A stretch of DNA of 48,621 bases, taken from Phormidium ambiguum IAM M-71 (GTDB lineage Bacteria > Cyanobacteriota > Cyanobacteriia > Cyanobacteriales > Aerosakkonemataceae). Positions 34,691 through 43,569 of the stretch are shown here, piece by piece. The stretch is from NCBI RefSeq assembly GCF_001904725.1, contig NZ_MRCE01000047.1, positions 1-48,621 of the forward strand, in the 5' to 3' direction. Position 1 is the first letter of the stretch. The number at the start of each line of letters is the position of its first letter. Position numbers and translations under genes: made by a program. The notes under the pieces were generated by a model that worked only from the letters and a program-made list of their open reading frames with translations, was not told the DNA's origin and ran no database searches.

Positions 34691-35368
34691 TTAACTCCGA
34701 AATAATCGACTGTACTGTATTTCATGAGCCATACTTGTTAGTGCTAATCCCCATCCGCAACTGCTTAGGTCGTCATCTTTTAGGTCTGAAATTTCCCTAC
34801 TGGTTGCTATGATACGGCTGTGTAATTGGGACAATAACTGTTGACCTGTGGTTTGTCCTAATGGGATTAGTCTGATGCCAGCGCTGATTAAGTTGGTAGT
34901 CCAGCTGTGTAAGTATCCTGATATGGTTGCTGATGAATCTATTTGCCAGTGGGCGGCGGCGATGCCAAAAGCGATCGCAAAACTCACCTCCTGACTCAAA
35001 CTGTTAAACTCTTCACTAAGCTCCGGTTCTAATTTTTCTAATAATCTTCTCAAAGCATGACCCATCTGCCAGCTTTGTTCCCGTAACTCTGCTGTTTCCC
35101 TAGCAGCCTTTGCCCAATTATTCCAATACTCTAAAACTTTTAAATCTCCAGCCTCTTTTGCTTTATAACCTCGCAGCATAATTGCCGCTTCTATTCTAAT
35201 CGCACCATAGCTCAATTCTTGTTCTAACCAATGTTTTAATGTTCTTTGGTCATGAATCACCTGAGCTTCTACTAAACTTTCTAATCCTTCCGAATAACTA
35301 TAAGCCCCCACTGGTAAGGCTGTATTGGTAATTTGTAATAAACGCAGCAAACTTAAATCATTAAGCAT
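34691..35368 (-). CDS. ureF: Urease accessory protein UreF
   Basis: A 225-residue all-helical GTPase-gating factor for urease nickel insertion, acting with UreD/H and UreG. The N-terminus [27 protein letters not shown] is characteristic, as are the internal AFGIAAAHW and the C-terminal [23 protein letters not shown]. It follows ureE on the same strand with 122 bp between them, mostly a C-rich octamer array. UreG and the structural genes are not in the window. Confidence 0.96.
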   Translation of the reverse strand: MLNDLSLLRLLQITNTALPVGAYSYSEGLESLVEAQVIHDQRTLKHWLEQELSYGAIRIEAAIMLRGYKAKEAGDLKVLEYWNNWAKAARETAELREQSWQMGHALRRLLEKLEPELSEEFNSLSQEVSFAIAFGIAAAHWQIDSSATISGYLHSWTTNLISAGIRLIPLGQTTGQQLLSQLHSRIIATSREISDLKDDDLSSCGWGLALTSMAHEIQYSRLFRS

Positions 35369-35443
35369 TTTTGGGAACTAAGAAAGTTTTGAGTTTTGAG
35401 TTTTAAGTTTTGAGCTTTAAGTATTACGTTTGAAAATTTTTCC

Positions 35444-35490
35444 CCCCTGCCCCCCTGCTCCCCTGCTCCCCTGCCCCCCTGCTCCCCTGC
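35444..35490. repeat. Octamer tandem array (CTCCCCTG/CCCCCCTG)
   Basis: Five or six C-strand octamers fill the ureE-ureF gap and touch the last bases of ureE's stop side. The AAATTTTTC at 35437-35445 repeats the AATT-rich junction seen beside the other arrays, in reverse. Confidence 0.9.
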
Positions 35491-35922
35491 TCAATGATGC
35501 CCGTAAGCTCCCATTTCTGGCTCAAAGGGCATAGTTTCTGGGGTTACTTCTAATCCGAGATGTTCTAACATTGCGTGTAAAACTGAGTCTGCGGATAATC
35601 TTAGATATGTGGGAGTAATTTCTAAAGCTACGTGGCGATTGCCTAAGTGATAAGCGGCTCTTAATAGTTCTAAGGGGTTTTTGGCGGTTACGGTGAGTAC
35701 AGGTTCGGGTTTAGCAACTACTCTGACTAGGATACCGTTTTCTGATTGTAATAAATCCCGATCGCGCAACATAGTTCCCCTGGGAAGTCGTAGCAACAAA
35801 ACTTGTCCTTCTTCCGTTTCAAAGCGATAGTTACTGCGAGTGCGTTCCTCAGCCGTCAGGGAAAGGGTGTGGCTGACTACCGCCTGGGGATTTGCTGCTA
35901 AACGTTGGGTCAAAGTCAGCAT
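35491..35922 (-). CDS. ureE: Urease nickel metallochaperone UreE
   Basis: A 143-residue homodimeric nickel chaperone. The N-terminal peptide-binding domain reads [30 protein letters not shown]-like. The C-terminal metal domain has [21 protein letters not shown], with the conserved nickel-site histidine in YHLGNRH, and [13 protein letters not shown]. The C-terminus is short (PEMGAYGHH), with only two terminal histidines, so the extended His-rich tail of some UreE proteins is absent. ureF lies downstream. Confidence 0.95.
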   Translation of the reverse strand: MLTLTQRLAANPQAVVSHTLSLTAEERTRSNYRFETEEGQVLLLRLPRGTMLRDRDLLQSENGILVRVVAKPEPVLTVTAKNPLELLRAAYHLGNRHVALEITPTYLRLSADSVLHAMLEHLGLEVTPETMPFEPEMGAYGHH

Positions 35923-36125
35923 TATCAGTAATTATGACTAATTTATTTAAATTTACAGCATTTATTTTGGCAGATTAACCTGAGCAAGCGATCGCTCACT
36001 GGTAAGGGTGATTTTAAATTTAAATTCCTGATTTACAAAAAGAATATCAGTACGTATAAATCATTAGGGCGCATCTGGAAAAGAAATCGGAGTCATGTAG
36101 AAATCAAGTAATAGTAGTGATATTC

Positions 36126-36752
36126 ATGAACTTACCAAAGATGATAGCCGTACAAGATGCCCCAGTAAAAATAGTGAATCCCATCAAACACAGCCAGTCA
36201 AGTTTTTCCCCAAAACTTGAGCCATATAATCTTTTTCATGGCATTCTTGAAGGATTTATGGATGGGATTTTAATCTTCACAGAAGCAGGTGAATTGCTGC
36301 ACGCCAATCAATCTGCGAAAAAGATTTGTCAACAATTACCTATGGGAACGAATAATTCAATTCCTGAAGACATTTGGCGAATTTGCGAATCATTAATTGA
36401 AAGTAAAAAGCTATTTCCCCAAGAAAAAATTGTTTTAGAATCAGAAATTCATCAAAATAATGGTGTCTATTTTCGCTTGAGAGTGCGTTGGTTTATGATC
36501 GAACAAATGACACAAGAATGTTTGTTAGTAACAATTGAAGATAAACATCAATCTTTAAGAGAAATAGTTAGCAGTGATGTTCATCAATACGATTTAACAC
36601 CCAGAGAAGCAGAAGTTTGGTTGCTTTATAAAGCCAACTATTCCTATAAAGAAATTGCGGAAAAACTTTACATTACCATAAATACTGTGAAAAAACACAT
36701 GAAAAATATCCATGCTAAACGCAAGTCAATGATGGATGAAGAAGAAATTTAG
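36126..36752 (+). CDS. PAS-LuxR type transcriptional regulator
   Basis: About 208 residues, with an N-terminal PAS-like fold (about 40-145, LEGFMDGILIFTEAGELLHANQSAKKIC) and a C-terminal LuxR/GerE helix-turn-helix (about 155-205, DLTPREAEVWLLYKANYSYKEIAEKLYITINTVKKHMKNIHAK). The GTG at 36117 would add three residues; the ATG at 36126 is equally plausible, and no clear ribosome binding site decides. It lacks a receiver domain, so it probably senses a ligand or redox state through the PAS domain. It is transcribed alone, away from ureE. Its target genes are unknown. Confidence 0.88.
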   Translation: MNLPKMIAVQDAPVKIVNPIKHSQSSFSPKLEPYNLFHGILEGFMDGILIFTEAGELLHANQSAKKICQQLPMGTNNSIPEDIWRICESLIESKKLFPQEKIVLESEIHQNNGVYFRLRVRWFMIEQMTQECLLVTIEDKHQSLREIVSSDVHQYDLTPREAEVWLLYKANYSYKEIAEKLYITINTVKKHMKNIHAKRKSMMDEEEI

Positions 36753-36775
36753 TTAATTTAACTTGGTTAAATTCT

Positions 36776-37234
36776 CTATCGTAGGCGGCGCAATTCAGCA
36801 TCAACTCTTTGTTTAAGTGTAGGGTCTGATTGTACAGCGTTTCTAATTTGTTGAAATCGACCAACTGATAATTGATTGGCTTCAATAGTCTGTCGAGAAA
36901 ATTCACAAAAATCTTTTAATGCAGCTGGAACATTACCACCAGCAGCACAAGTGTTGTCAGGAACAGGTAAATTTCTCCTCGCCATTTCTTCAACTACAGC
37001 TAGTCGTCTTATTTCGATGGTATAAGCAGCTTGAGTATATCGTCTCACTTCATCATCACTGATTGACGACTGAGCCAAGGCAGCAGAACTCAGGATTAAA
37101 TTTGGAGAACGAGAAGACAGATTGGGAGCTAGTCCACAGAGTACACCAATCAAAGCCAGAAAAGTTACAAGTAAAGATCGAGATATTACTTGGTTGAGGC
37201 TAGATAAGGAAATGGGAGAATTAACTTTAGTCAT
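36776..37234 (-). CDS. Exported DUF4168-like protein
   Basis: A 152-residue protein with a membrane-spanning or signal segment at about 20-38 (LLVTFLALIGVLCGLAP) and an Ala-Leu-Ala processing-like site near 53. The mature part (SDDEVRRYTQAAYTIEIRRLAVVEEM, later FQQIRNAVQSDPTLKQRVDAELRRLR) has the helical pattern of DUF4168 proteins, which are periplasmic and of unknown role. Two cysteines (CAAG and DFCEF) could form a disulfide. It lies convergent to the LuxR-type gene, 23 bp away. Confidence 0.7.
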   Translation of the reverse strand: MTKVNSPISLSSLNQVISRSLLVTFLALIGVLCGLAPNLSSRSPNLILSSAALAQSSISDDEVRRYTQAAYTIEIRRLAVVEEMARRNLPVPDNTCAAGGNVPAALKDFCEFSRQTIEANQLSVGRFQQIRNAVQSDPTLKQRVDAELRRLR

Positions 37235-37376
37235 GAGTTAGATAATTTTTAGAACTAGCACACTAAATGGGATCTATTTAATTTGAAGCATCTTTTGGGT
37301 GTGAAGTTCCACCTTTTTGCAGACGATCGACAAAAGAGTTGGTGTAATTAAAATCAAAGAGAAGATCTCAGCAAGG

Positions 37377-38357
37377 CTACTTGTAAATTTGGCAGAGTTC
37401 GATCGCTTTGGTTTGCAGAGTAGCTATTGGCTCTGCTCCTTGTTTGAGACTAACCTCTAACTCTAGCAGGATGGGCAAGCTCTGAGAAAGTTGTTTGAGA
37501 TCTAAAGAGCGAACTTCTTGTTGCAGAAAATAGATTCGCTTGGGATTAGCGACTTCTGCGGCTTTGGCGATCGCTTTTTCATCCCTTTCTCCCTCTTGTG
37601 TCATCAACTTCACCCACAACCAAGTGCGAAATTGCCCAATCAAAGTAGCTACAATTCTTAAAGCTGGTTCATTGCGATTAATTAAATCTGCCACTAATAC
37701 CAGAGCTTTAGCTGCATCTCCCTGAATAATTGCCCCGGCTAGCTGCAAACTATTTTGCGTATTAGCTGTTACTAGTTTAGCAACAGTTTCTACCTCCAGA
37801 GCTTCTCGATGATTCCAGCTAAACAGTTGCAATTTTGCCAATTCCGAATTTAATAACCGAGTATCATTACCAACAGAGTGCGCCAAAAGTTCCAAAGCCG
37901 CAGGAGCTAACCTCACTCCCGCCTCTTGTGCCGCTTGCTTAACTCGCTGTATAATTTGGTCTGTCTTCCAGGGCGGAATTAAGGCAAATTCACGGATTTG
38001 AGCATATTTTTTGAGTAATTTTGTGCCTTTTAGTCGTTCGTCAGGTTTACTCCGACTAGTTAGTAAAAGTGTGGAAGTTTCCGGGACAAAAGGCAAGGTA
38101 CGTTCTAGTTCAGCTAACAACTGTTCTGGACAATGTTGGCCAATATTAGTATCAACTAACCAAACAAAACGTTGTCCCATACCAAATGGCGGAGTCATAG
38201 CTTGATTTAAAGCTTGAAGTATGGCATCTGGTCGATCGGCAAAAATTTTGTCATAGTTGAAACTAGCCCAGTGGGGATCGAGTACAGATTCACGCAAATC
38301 AACAACAGCTTTTTGGAGAGTGAAATCATCCTCCCCCCAATAAAGGTAAATTGGCAT
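37377..38357 (-). CDS. holA: DNA polymerase III delta subunit HolA
   Basis: A 326-residue subunit of the sliding-clamp loader. The start at 38357 (MPIYLYWGEDDFTLQKAV) puts the family's first beta strand at residue 3; an ATG three codons upstream is also in frame. The AAA-like domain shows WGEDD, LVDTNIG, LLLTSRSKPDERLKGTKLLKKYA and a helical lid with LLAHSVGNDTRLLNSELAKLQLF. The C-terminal collar follows (RIVATLIGQFRTWLWVK). It lacks an ATP-binding P-loop, as expected for delta. It is a single gene, diverging from the DUF1868 gene. Confidence 0.94.
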   Translation of the reverse strand: MPIYLYWGEDDFTLQKAVVDLRESVLDPHWASFNYDKIFADRPDAILQALNQAMTPPFGMGQRFVWLVDTNIGQHCPEQLLAELERTLPFVPETSTLLLTSRSKPDERLKGTKLLKKYAQIREFALIPPWKTDQIIQRVKQAAQEAGVRLAPAALELLAHSVGNDTRLLNSELAKLQLFSWNHREALEVETVAKLVTANTQNSLQLAGAIIQGDAAKALVLVADLINRNEPALRIVATLIGQFRTWLWVKLMTQEGERDEKAIAKAAEVANPKRIYFLQQEVRSLDLKQLSQSLPILLELEVSLKQGAEPIATLQTKAIELCQIYK

Positions 38358-38512
38358 AAGGAACACCTAATTAAGTAAATTTGTGGTTTATTTCTCCGCA
38401 AAACTCGATCTGGAAAATTTGAGATCAATATTTCTCTTGGTGGACTTAACATTAAATTAAGAGAAACTTTAGTTAAACTCTATCAAGTTAAAAAAAGGCG
38501 AGGATATCAAGG

Positions 38513-39292
38513 TTGGACGATAACTATCAAACTTATCTGAATCGATTGGCAAAGATGACGCTGCCGGAAACTTACAAATCCCAAGCACAGCACATTCAAG
38601 AATCACCTAAGTTTGTGCCTACTGTTGAGGGGGGTAGAAAACCTGTTCCTTTCCCTGGATACACAATAATTACTCCTCCCAGTGAAGAAGACGCAGCAAA
38701 CAATAGTTGTTATACAAATTTGCAGGATTGTCAAGAGCAAATTTTACAACAGTTTCCCAATTTAATGGTGCCAGTACCTCCAGCTAGTTTCCATTTAACT
38801 TTGGCAGATTTAATTTGGGCGAGTTCTTTCCTTGATGCGACAGAAAATCCTCAGTTTGAAGAGCAGTTACGCTCTTGCATCGGTCAAATTTTTGAGCAAA
38901 CTCAACCTTTAGTCAGCGGCGGTAATCCGATTAAATTTCAGTTGTTGGGATTAATGATTATGCCGAGAGCGATCGGTGTTTCTTTAGTAGCAAAAGATGA
39001 ATCAGCTTACGATCGCATAGTCAAGTTCCGTCGCGCTATCTACCAAAATAGTGACTTCATTGGGTTAGGAATCGAGCAACAATACGGTTTTACTGCTCAC
39101 GTTACTTTAGGTTATTTTGGCGATATCTCCCAGCATTTCGATCGCGATCGCTTAAGTCACACGCTGTCCGATATGAATCTACAATGGCTAGATAATCCCC
39201 AAGAATTTTGGATACAAAGGGCGGAATTACGTAAGTTTGATGATATGACACGCTACTACCGCGAACCTGATTGGCCAGTCTTGGAATTTTAG
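38513..39292 (+). CDS. DUF1868 protein, 2H phosphoesterase-like
   Basis: A 259-residue protein with two His-x-Thr motifs, H94-L-T96 (ASFHLTLADL) and H196-V-T198 (TAHVTLGYF), the signature of the 2H phosphoesterase superfamily (LigT, cyclic-nucleotide phosphodiesterases, RNA 2'-3' cyclic phosphate enzymes). From family knowledge this group is often labelled DUF1868. The first 90 residues (GGRKPVPFPGYTIITPPSEED) fit that label. Translation starts at TTG 38513 with AAGG ahead of it. No neighbour indicates a substrate. Confidence 0.82.
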   Translation: MDDNYQTYLNRLAKMTLPETYKSQAQHIQESPKFVPTVEGGRKPVPFPGYTIITPPSEEDAANNSCYTNLQDCQEQILQQFPNLMVPVPPASFHLTLADLIWASSFLDATENPQFEEQLRSCIGQIFEQTQPLVSGGNPIKFQLLGLMIMPRAIGVSLVAKDESAYDRIVKFRRAIYQNSDFIGLGIEQQYGFTAHVTLGYFGDISQHFDRDRLSHTLSDMNLQWLDNPQEFWIQRAELRKFDDMTRYYREPDWPVLEF

Positions 39293-39380
39293 ATTTTCGA
39301 TACTCAAATCTCCAAATTTCCAAGCTGTTCCACATTTATATTGCATGATTTCAAAAGCGGATAAATCGTTATAATTCTCT

Positions 39381-39415
39381 CTCCTGCCCCTCTGCCCCTC
39401 TGCCCCTCTGCCCCC
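39381..39415. repeat. Octamer tandem array (CCCCTCTG)
   Basis: Four CCCCTCTG-type units lie after the DUF1868 gene. They are the C-strand form of the octamer family, with the ATAATTCTCTC junction at its left edge. Confidence 0.85.
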
Positions 39416-39450
39416 ATGCTGCCTCAATCATAGATTTAAATGTGTAACAG

Positions 39451-40071
39451 ATGACTTTAACCATCCACCCAATTATGACCCAAAGTTTTGCGGTCATTGA
39501 CCGAGAAATTGGCGATCATAATTTTAGTCCCCAAGAATATGCGATCGTTCGACGAGTAATTCACAGTACGGCTGATTTTGAATTTAAAGATTTAATTCGC
39601 TTCAGTCCAGGGGCAATTGATGCTGGTATTACCGCTATTCGTCATCGTCTACCCATTGTGACTGATGTGGGGATGGTTAAACAGGGTATCGCCGGATTAG
39701 TAGCGCAAACTTTTGCTAACCCAGTAATTAGCGCCGTCGAAGGTATTAAAGAACCACTTCCGGGAAAAACTCGCACGGAAACAGGTTTATTAAAGTGCTG
39801 GCAAGAATTTCCTCAAGGGATTTTTGTCTTTGGTAACGCCCCCACTGCCTTGCTAGCACTTTGTCAAGAAATTCCCCAAGCAGCGGTGTTACCAGCGTTG
39901 GTAATTGGCGCACCTGTAGGCTTTATTTCCGTCGTAGAGTCAAAAATGACCTTAGCAGCGACAAAAGTACCTCAAATCCGCGTCGAGGGGCGAAAGGGCG
40001 GTTCTCCAGTAGCAGCTGCTATTCTTAACGCTTTAATTTGTTTAGCAACTGAAGCAGAAGGCAGAAGATAA
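39451..40071 (+). CDS. cobH: Precorrin-8X methylmutase CobH/CbiC
   Basis: A 206-residue enzyme of cobalamin synthesis that moves a methyl group to give hydrogenobyrinic (or cobyrinic) acid. The catalytic histidine is H38 in RRVIHSTADFEF. TDVGMVKQGI, GNAPTALLAL and the C-terminal GRKGGSPVAAAILNALI are family blocks. The last codons (AEGRR) and the stop are encoded within a CAGAAGG heptamer array, so the natural tail has probably been replaced by the repeat. It is followed by cobL on the same strand, with repeats between. An in-frame ATG at 39475 is an alternative start. Confidence 0.95.
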   Translation: MTLTIHPIMTQSFAVIDREIGDHNFSPQEYAIVRRVIHSTADFEFKDLIRFSPGAIDAGITAIRHRLPIVTDVGMVKQGIAGLVAQTFANPVISAVEGIKEPLPGKTRTETGLLKCWQEFPQGIFVFGNAPTALLALCQEIPQAAVLPALVIGAPVGFISVVESKMTLAATKVPQIRVEGRKGGSPVAAAILNALICLATEAEGRR

Positions 40072-40097
40072 AAGGCAGAAGGCAGAAGGCAGAAGGA
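40054..40097. repeat. Heptamer tandem array overlapping the end of cobH
   Basis: GCAGAAG units (with one TAAAA interruption that supplies the cobH stop) run from 40054 to 40097. The reading frame of cobH ends inside the second unit. Confidence 0.9.
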
Positions 40098-40160
40098 AAA
40101 ATCTTATAAAACAAAGATTCTGGCTTTTTATCTCGCCTTAACCGCCTTGGCGTTTGCCAT

Positions 40161-40194
40161 AAATCACAAATCACAAATCTAAAATCTAAAATCG
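40161..40194. repeat. AATCACA/AATCTAAA direct repeats
   Basis: Three AAATCACA-like and three AAATCTAA-like units stand directly before the cobL start. The AATCTAAA unit reappears at 47591-47675. Confidence 0.75.
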
Positions 40195-40199
40195 AATAG

Positions 40200-41450
40200 A
40201 TGACTGTTCACGTTGTTGGTATTGGTTTAGATGGGGCATCTGGGTTAAGGGAAGAAGTCAGACAAATTATTGCCCAGGCGACGGTGTTGGTGGGAAGCGA
40301 TCGCCATTTGAATTATTTTCCTGAATACTGTGGCGATCGCATCATCCTTAAGGACATAAAAGCGACAATGCGGGCAATACGCGATCGTCTAGAAACAGAT
40401 CTAGTAATTGTAGTATTGGTGACAGGCGACCCTTTATTTTTTGGTTTAGGGCGCTTGTTATTGGCAGAACTGCCAAAAGAAAAATTAACTTTTCATCCTC
40501 ACTTAAGCGCCATTCAGTTAGCTTTTAACCGGATTAAGATTCCTTGGCAAGATGCCAAGGTGGTAAGTGTTCACGGACGTTGTTGGGATCAGCTAACCCA
40601 AACTTTACAGCAAGGGGCAGAGAAAATCGCCATCTTAACTGACGATCATCATAACCCAGCAGCGATCGCGCGTTTATTGCAATCTCTGGATCTAGCTAAC
40701 ACTTATCAATTATGGATTTGCGAAAATTTGGGGGGTCTGGATGAACGAGTGGGATGTTGGCCTTTAGCTGCTATCTCAACGCAAAGATTCGCCCCTTTAA
40801 ATGTGGTAGTTTTACTGCGCCAAACGGAAGCTTCCCAGGAAGAAACGAATTTTGCCAATCTACCACTCTTAGGTTTACCAGACTCTAGTTTTTTAAGTTA
40901 TAGCGATCGACCAGGTTTAATTACCAAACGAGAAATTCGCCTATTAGTTCTGGGAGAATTAGCATTAAAACCCGGGCAAATTATTTGGGATATTGGTGCG
41001 GGTACTGGTTCAGTAGCGATCGAAATTGCCCGCTTATTCCCTTCTTCTACAGTTTATGCCATTGAAAAAACCGCTGCTGGAATCTCCTTAATAGAACAGA
41101 ATTGTCAGCGATTTGGGATTAGCAATGTAGTATCTATTCATGGTACTGCCCCCGAAATTCTACATCACCTACCATCCCCAGACCGAATTTTTATTGGTGG
41201 TAGCGGTGGCAACTTAAAGGAGATTTTAAGGTTTGCTGGCGCTCAATTACATCCCCAAGGAGTTCTGGTTTTAGCTTTAGCTACTTTGGAACATTTGACC
41301 TTGGCGACGCAGTGGGTAGGGGACAAAGGTTGGGAACATCATTTGTTACAAGCGCAGCTAATGCGATCGGTTGCAGTCGGATCTCTTACCCGATTTTCTC
41401 CCCTCAATCCGGTAACAATCTTAAGCATTAAAAAGCGGTCATTGGGCTAA
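40200..41450 (+). CDS. cobL: Precorrin-6Y C5,15-methyltransferase CobL (CbiE-CbiT fusion)
   Basis: A 416-residue bifunctional methyltransferase of the corrin pathway. The N-terminal CbiE half (about 1-205) starts VHVVGIGLDGASGL and holds the SAM-site VTGDPLFFGLGRLL. The C-terminal CbiT half (about 240-410) has class I methyltransferase motifs IIWDIGAGTGSVAIEIARLFP and DRIFIGGSGGNLKEIL, and also catalyses decarboxylation at C-12. The fusion form is usual in aerobic-type pathway organisms; cyanobacteria carry it too. It lies 128 bp after cobH with only repeats between, so the pair probably forms a loose transcription unit. A hairpin after it separates it from a convergent protease gene. Confidence 0.96.
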   Translation: MTVHVVGIGLDGASGLREEVRQIIAQATVLVGSDRHLNYFPEYCGDRIILKDIKATMRAIRDRLETDLVIVVLVTGDPLFFGLGRLLLAELPKEKLTFHPHLSAIQLAFNRIKIPWQDAKVVSVHGRCWDQLTQTLQQGAEKIAILTDDHHNPAAIARLLQSLDLANTYQLWICENLGGLDERVGCWPLAAISTQRFAPLNVVVLLRQTEASQEETNFANLPLLGLPDSSFLSYSDRPGLITKREIRLLVLGELALKPGQIIWDIGAGTGSVAIEIARLFPSSTVYAIEKTAAGISLIEQNCQRFGISNVVSIHGTAPEILHHLPSPDRIFIGGSGGNLKEILRFAGAQLHPQGVLVLALATLEHLTLATQWVGDKGWEHHLLQAQLMRSVAVGSLTRFSPLNPVTILSIKKRSLG

Positions 41451-41464
41451 ATGATCGAGAACAG

Positions 41465-41512
41465 GGAACAAGGAACAGGAACAGAAAACGAAAATTTCTG
41501 TTTCCTTGTTCC
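41465..41512. terminator. Bulged hairpin between convergent cobL and protease genes
   Basis: GGAACAAGGA (41465-41474) plus AACAGAAA (41480-41487) pair with TTTCTGTTTCCTTGTTCC (41495-41512), with a five-base bulge. It fits a shared terminator. Confidence 0.6.
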
Positions 41513-41553
41513 ACCGGATTTGGTAGCCTAAAAAGCAAAATCAGGGTTCGAGA

Positions 41554-42384
41554 TCAAAAAAATGGTAAAAATTCTCTCCCGAAATAGAACAATACCGTCC
41601 CTGTAATTAGCAAACAAAAGATTCCCGCTGCACCAGCTAAAGGTTTACCGTTTTTTCCTGTAAACCATGCTGAACCCTTTCCTGTATAAGTAATTAATTG
41701 AGCAGAATCGATCGTCGTCAATGCCCAAATCCAACCCGCGTGTAATCCGATCGCTAAACTTAAGTTACCATTGTCTACCCAACGAGCCAGAACTAACACT
41801 AAACCCATCAAAAATAAACCTGGCAGTTGGGGCAAAGTTTCCTCAATTTCCCAAACCAAGTGCAGCAACGCAAAAATCAAGCTAGAAACTACTGCCCCTA
41901 ACCATAAAGTATAACTTTCCTGCAATTCATTGAGCAGAAAACCACGAAAAATTAACTCTTCTGTACCACTTACCCATAATCCTAAAACCAGGGTTGTCAG
42001 TAGAGTTTGCCAGAGCTTTAGATCGGGTTGCCAATGCCAATTTATCCACCCGAAAGTGGACTCGATCGCAAAAACAACTATGATGCCAATTACGCCAATA
42101 GCTAATCCGAACCCCAGAGAAATCAAAAAAGTTAGTTTCCCTGAGATTCCATAATCCAAAAAAGACACGCCCTCTACCCTGGCAATTCCCCAAAGTAACA
42201 AAGGAGCAATCAGGTAAAGGGATGCCAAAAGTGGAATTTTTTGTGCTGCCCCCAAGGGCTTAGGAGGGTACCATTTGAGGGCATAAGCTATGGGAATAGC
42301 TATTGGCAACCAGCACCCCAACCAAGCTAAGAAAAAGGCAATTATCTTAACAGGTGCGGTCGCCTCAGTATAAAACACCAGCAT
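41554..42384 (-). CDS. CPBP family intramembrane protease (Abi/CAAX)
   Basis: A 276-residue multi-pass membrane protein of the CPBP/Abi family. The catalytic motifs are intact: E142-E143-xxx-R147 (TEELIFRGFL), H175 (ALLHLVW) and H215 (GLHAGWIW). About seven hydrophobic segments are visible, from 12-38 to the C-terminal FCLLITGTVLFYFG. Members are glutamyl proteases used in processing, bacteriocin immunity or membrane quality control; the substrate here is unknown. The gene stands alone. Confidence 0.92.
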   Translation of the reverse strand: MLVFYTEATAPVKIIAFFLAWLGCWLPIAIPIAYALKWYPPKPLGAAQKIPLLASLYLIAPLLLWGIARVEGVSFLDYGISGKLTFLISLGFGLAIGVIGIIVVFAIESTFGWINWHWQPDLKLWQTLLTTLVLGLWVSGTEELIFRGFLLNELQESYTLWLGAVVSSLIFALLHLVWEIEETLPQLPGLFLMGLVLVLARWVDNGNLSLAIGLHAGWIWALTTIDSAQLITYTGKGSAWFTGKNGKPLAGAAGIFCLLITGTVLFYFGREFLPFF

Positions 42385-42517
42385 TTAGCTTAGCTATGTT
42401 TGTCAAATAAATTCATAGCTACAAACAGCAGATAGATTGAGTCAGAAGCCAAAAGTCTGCCTGGATAAATCAAGGGAAAACAAACTCGTTTTCACCTTTG
42501 ACAACTGACCTGAGAGC

Positions 42518-42949
42518 TTATTCTTCCTCGTCGGAATCCTCATCTTCATCTAAGTCTGCTTTACCATTAGATGATGCTTTATCTGCATCAACCTGAATCA
42601 GGTGAATATGCTTATAGCCTAGTTTGATTTCAAATTCATCACCTGATTTTAAACCCATTGCCTCGGTGTAGGTTGCACCAATAACAATTTGTCCATTTTT
42701 ATGTACACTTACCCGATATGTAGGTTCGCGTCCACGACCATCTTTAGGGCCTTCAGGACTTAAAGGAATGCCTCTTGCTGCCAATACAGCATCATAAAAA
42801 TCAGTCAGATTTACACGAGTCTGGTTATTTTTAGTGGTCGTGAAGTACCCACAACGCTTTGCTGTTTCACGACGGGGTAGGTTGGAAAGTTCTTTTACTT
42901 TTTGTAGCAGTGCCTTTCCTGTTAATGGGGTTGTTGCTGTGTCACTCAT
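42518..42949 (-). CDS. cyAbrB family transcriptional regulator
   Basis: A 143-residue AbrB-like regulator specific to cyanobacteria. The start at 42949 (MSDTATTPLTGKALLQKVKEL) matches the family; the upstream in-frame codon at 42994 would add 15 unlike residues. The N-terminal part (LSNLPRRETAKRCGYFTTTKNNQTRVNLTDFYDAVLAARG) precedes the C-terminal AbrB swapped-hairpin DNA-binding domain (TYRVSVHKNGQIVIGATYTEAMGLKSGDEFEIKLGYKHIHLIQ), and an acidic tail ends it. Such proteins control nitrogen, carbon and hydrogenase genes in Synechocystis; cyAbrB1 and cyAbrB2 could not be told apart here. Confidence 0.95.
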   Translation of the reverse strand: MSDTATTPLTGKALLQKVKELSNLPRRETAKRCGYFTTTKNNQTRVNLTDFYDAVLAARGIPLSPEGPKDGRGREPTYRVSVHKNGQIVIGATYTEAMGLKSGDEFEIKLGYKHIHLIQVDADKASSNGKADLDEDEDSDEEE

Positions 42950-43569
42950 CGCTTTCGTGAAATATCCAATCTTTAACTTAGTTAATAGAGTCAAGACCTA
43001 AATTGGCCTTATAAAGAATATATCGTTAAATCTCATATTTTTAACAACTATTTTTGGCAATCCCTAACTTGAGTAAAAAGCTTAATTTAGATTTTGGAAT
43101 TTTCAGTTACTCCATCACCCTGGTAAGTGGTAATCATCAAGGATGTTTACCTGGATTTTATCCAAACAGATACATAGTGCTACATAATTGCAAGAGTAAG
43201 TCTGGCAAAAGTTCAACTGTTACACTTAGTCAAGATATCTAATATATTCCTCTCACTTGTCTGATAGCTTTTCTGGTAAGATGTGTGGGACATCACAGGG
43301 AAAAAATCTATCTTTAAGGAGTTATACCCAGATAGAGAACTGTAATTTTTTGTATCAAGTAGTGCAGATAAATATAAATGATGTATTTTTGCCAACTTGG
43401 TAGAAAGTCAGAGGTGAAGCGAAGGTTGAGATAGTAAGAGGCTTACACTAGAAGCTGTAGTAGTTTAAAAAGGCAGCAGAAAGAGGAAAAATATTTTCTC
43501 AGGTATAGTGGCCAAAAATTTGCTCTGTTACTACTACTACTTTAAATATTGAAGAAATGGTTCAAGATC
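42950..43569. other. 620-bp intergenic region, no gene seen
   Basis: The short frames here (43054-43242 plus, 43213-43395 minus) start at non-ATG codons, overlap each other and have no protein-like pattern. The spacer lies between cyAbrB (minus) and sdhB (plus) and would hold both promoters. I found no repeat or strong hairpin. Confidence 0.55.

Noticed and set aside
34573-34812. A 79-codon frame near the ureF 3' end
   Set aside because: It runs antisense through ureF and lacks any recognisable feature.
43054-43395. Two short frames upstream of sdhB
   Set aside because: They start at non-ATG codons, overlap each other on opposite strands and show no protein-like pattern or ribosome binding site.
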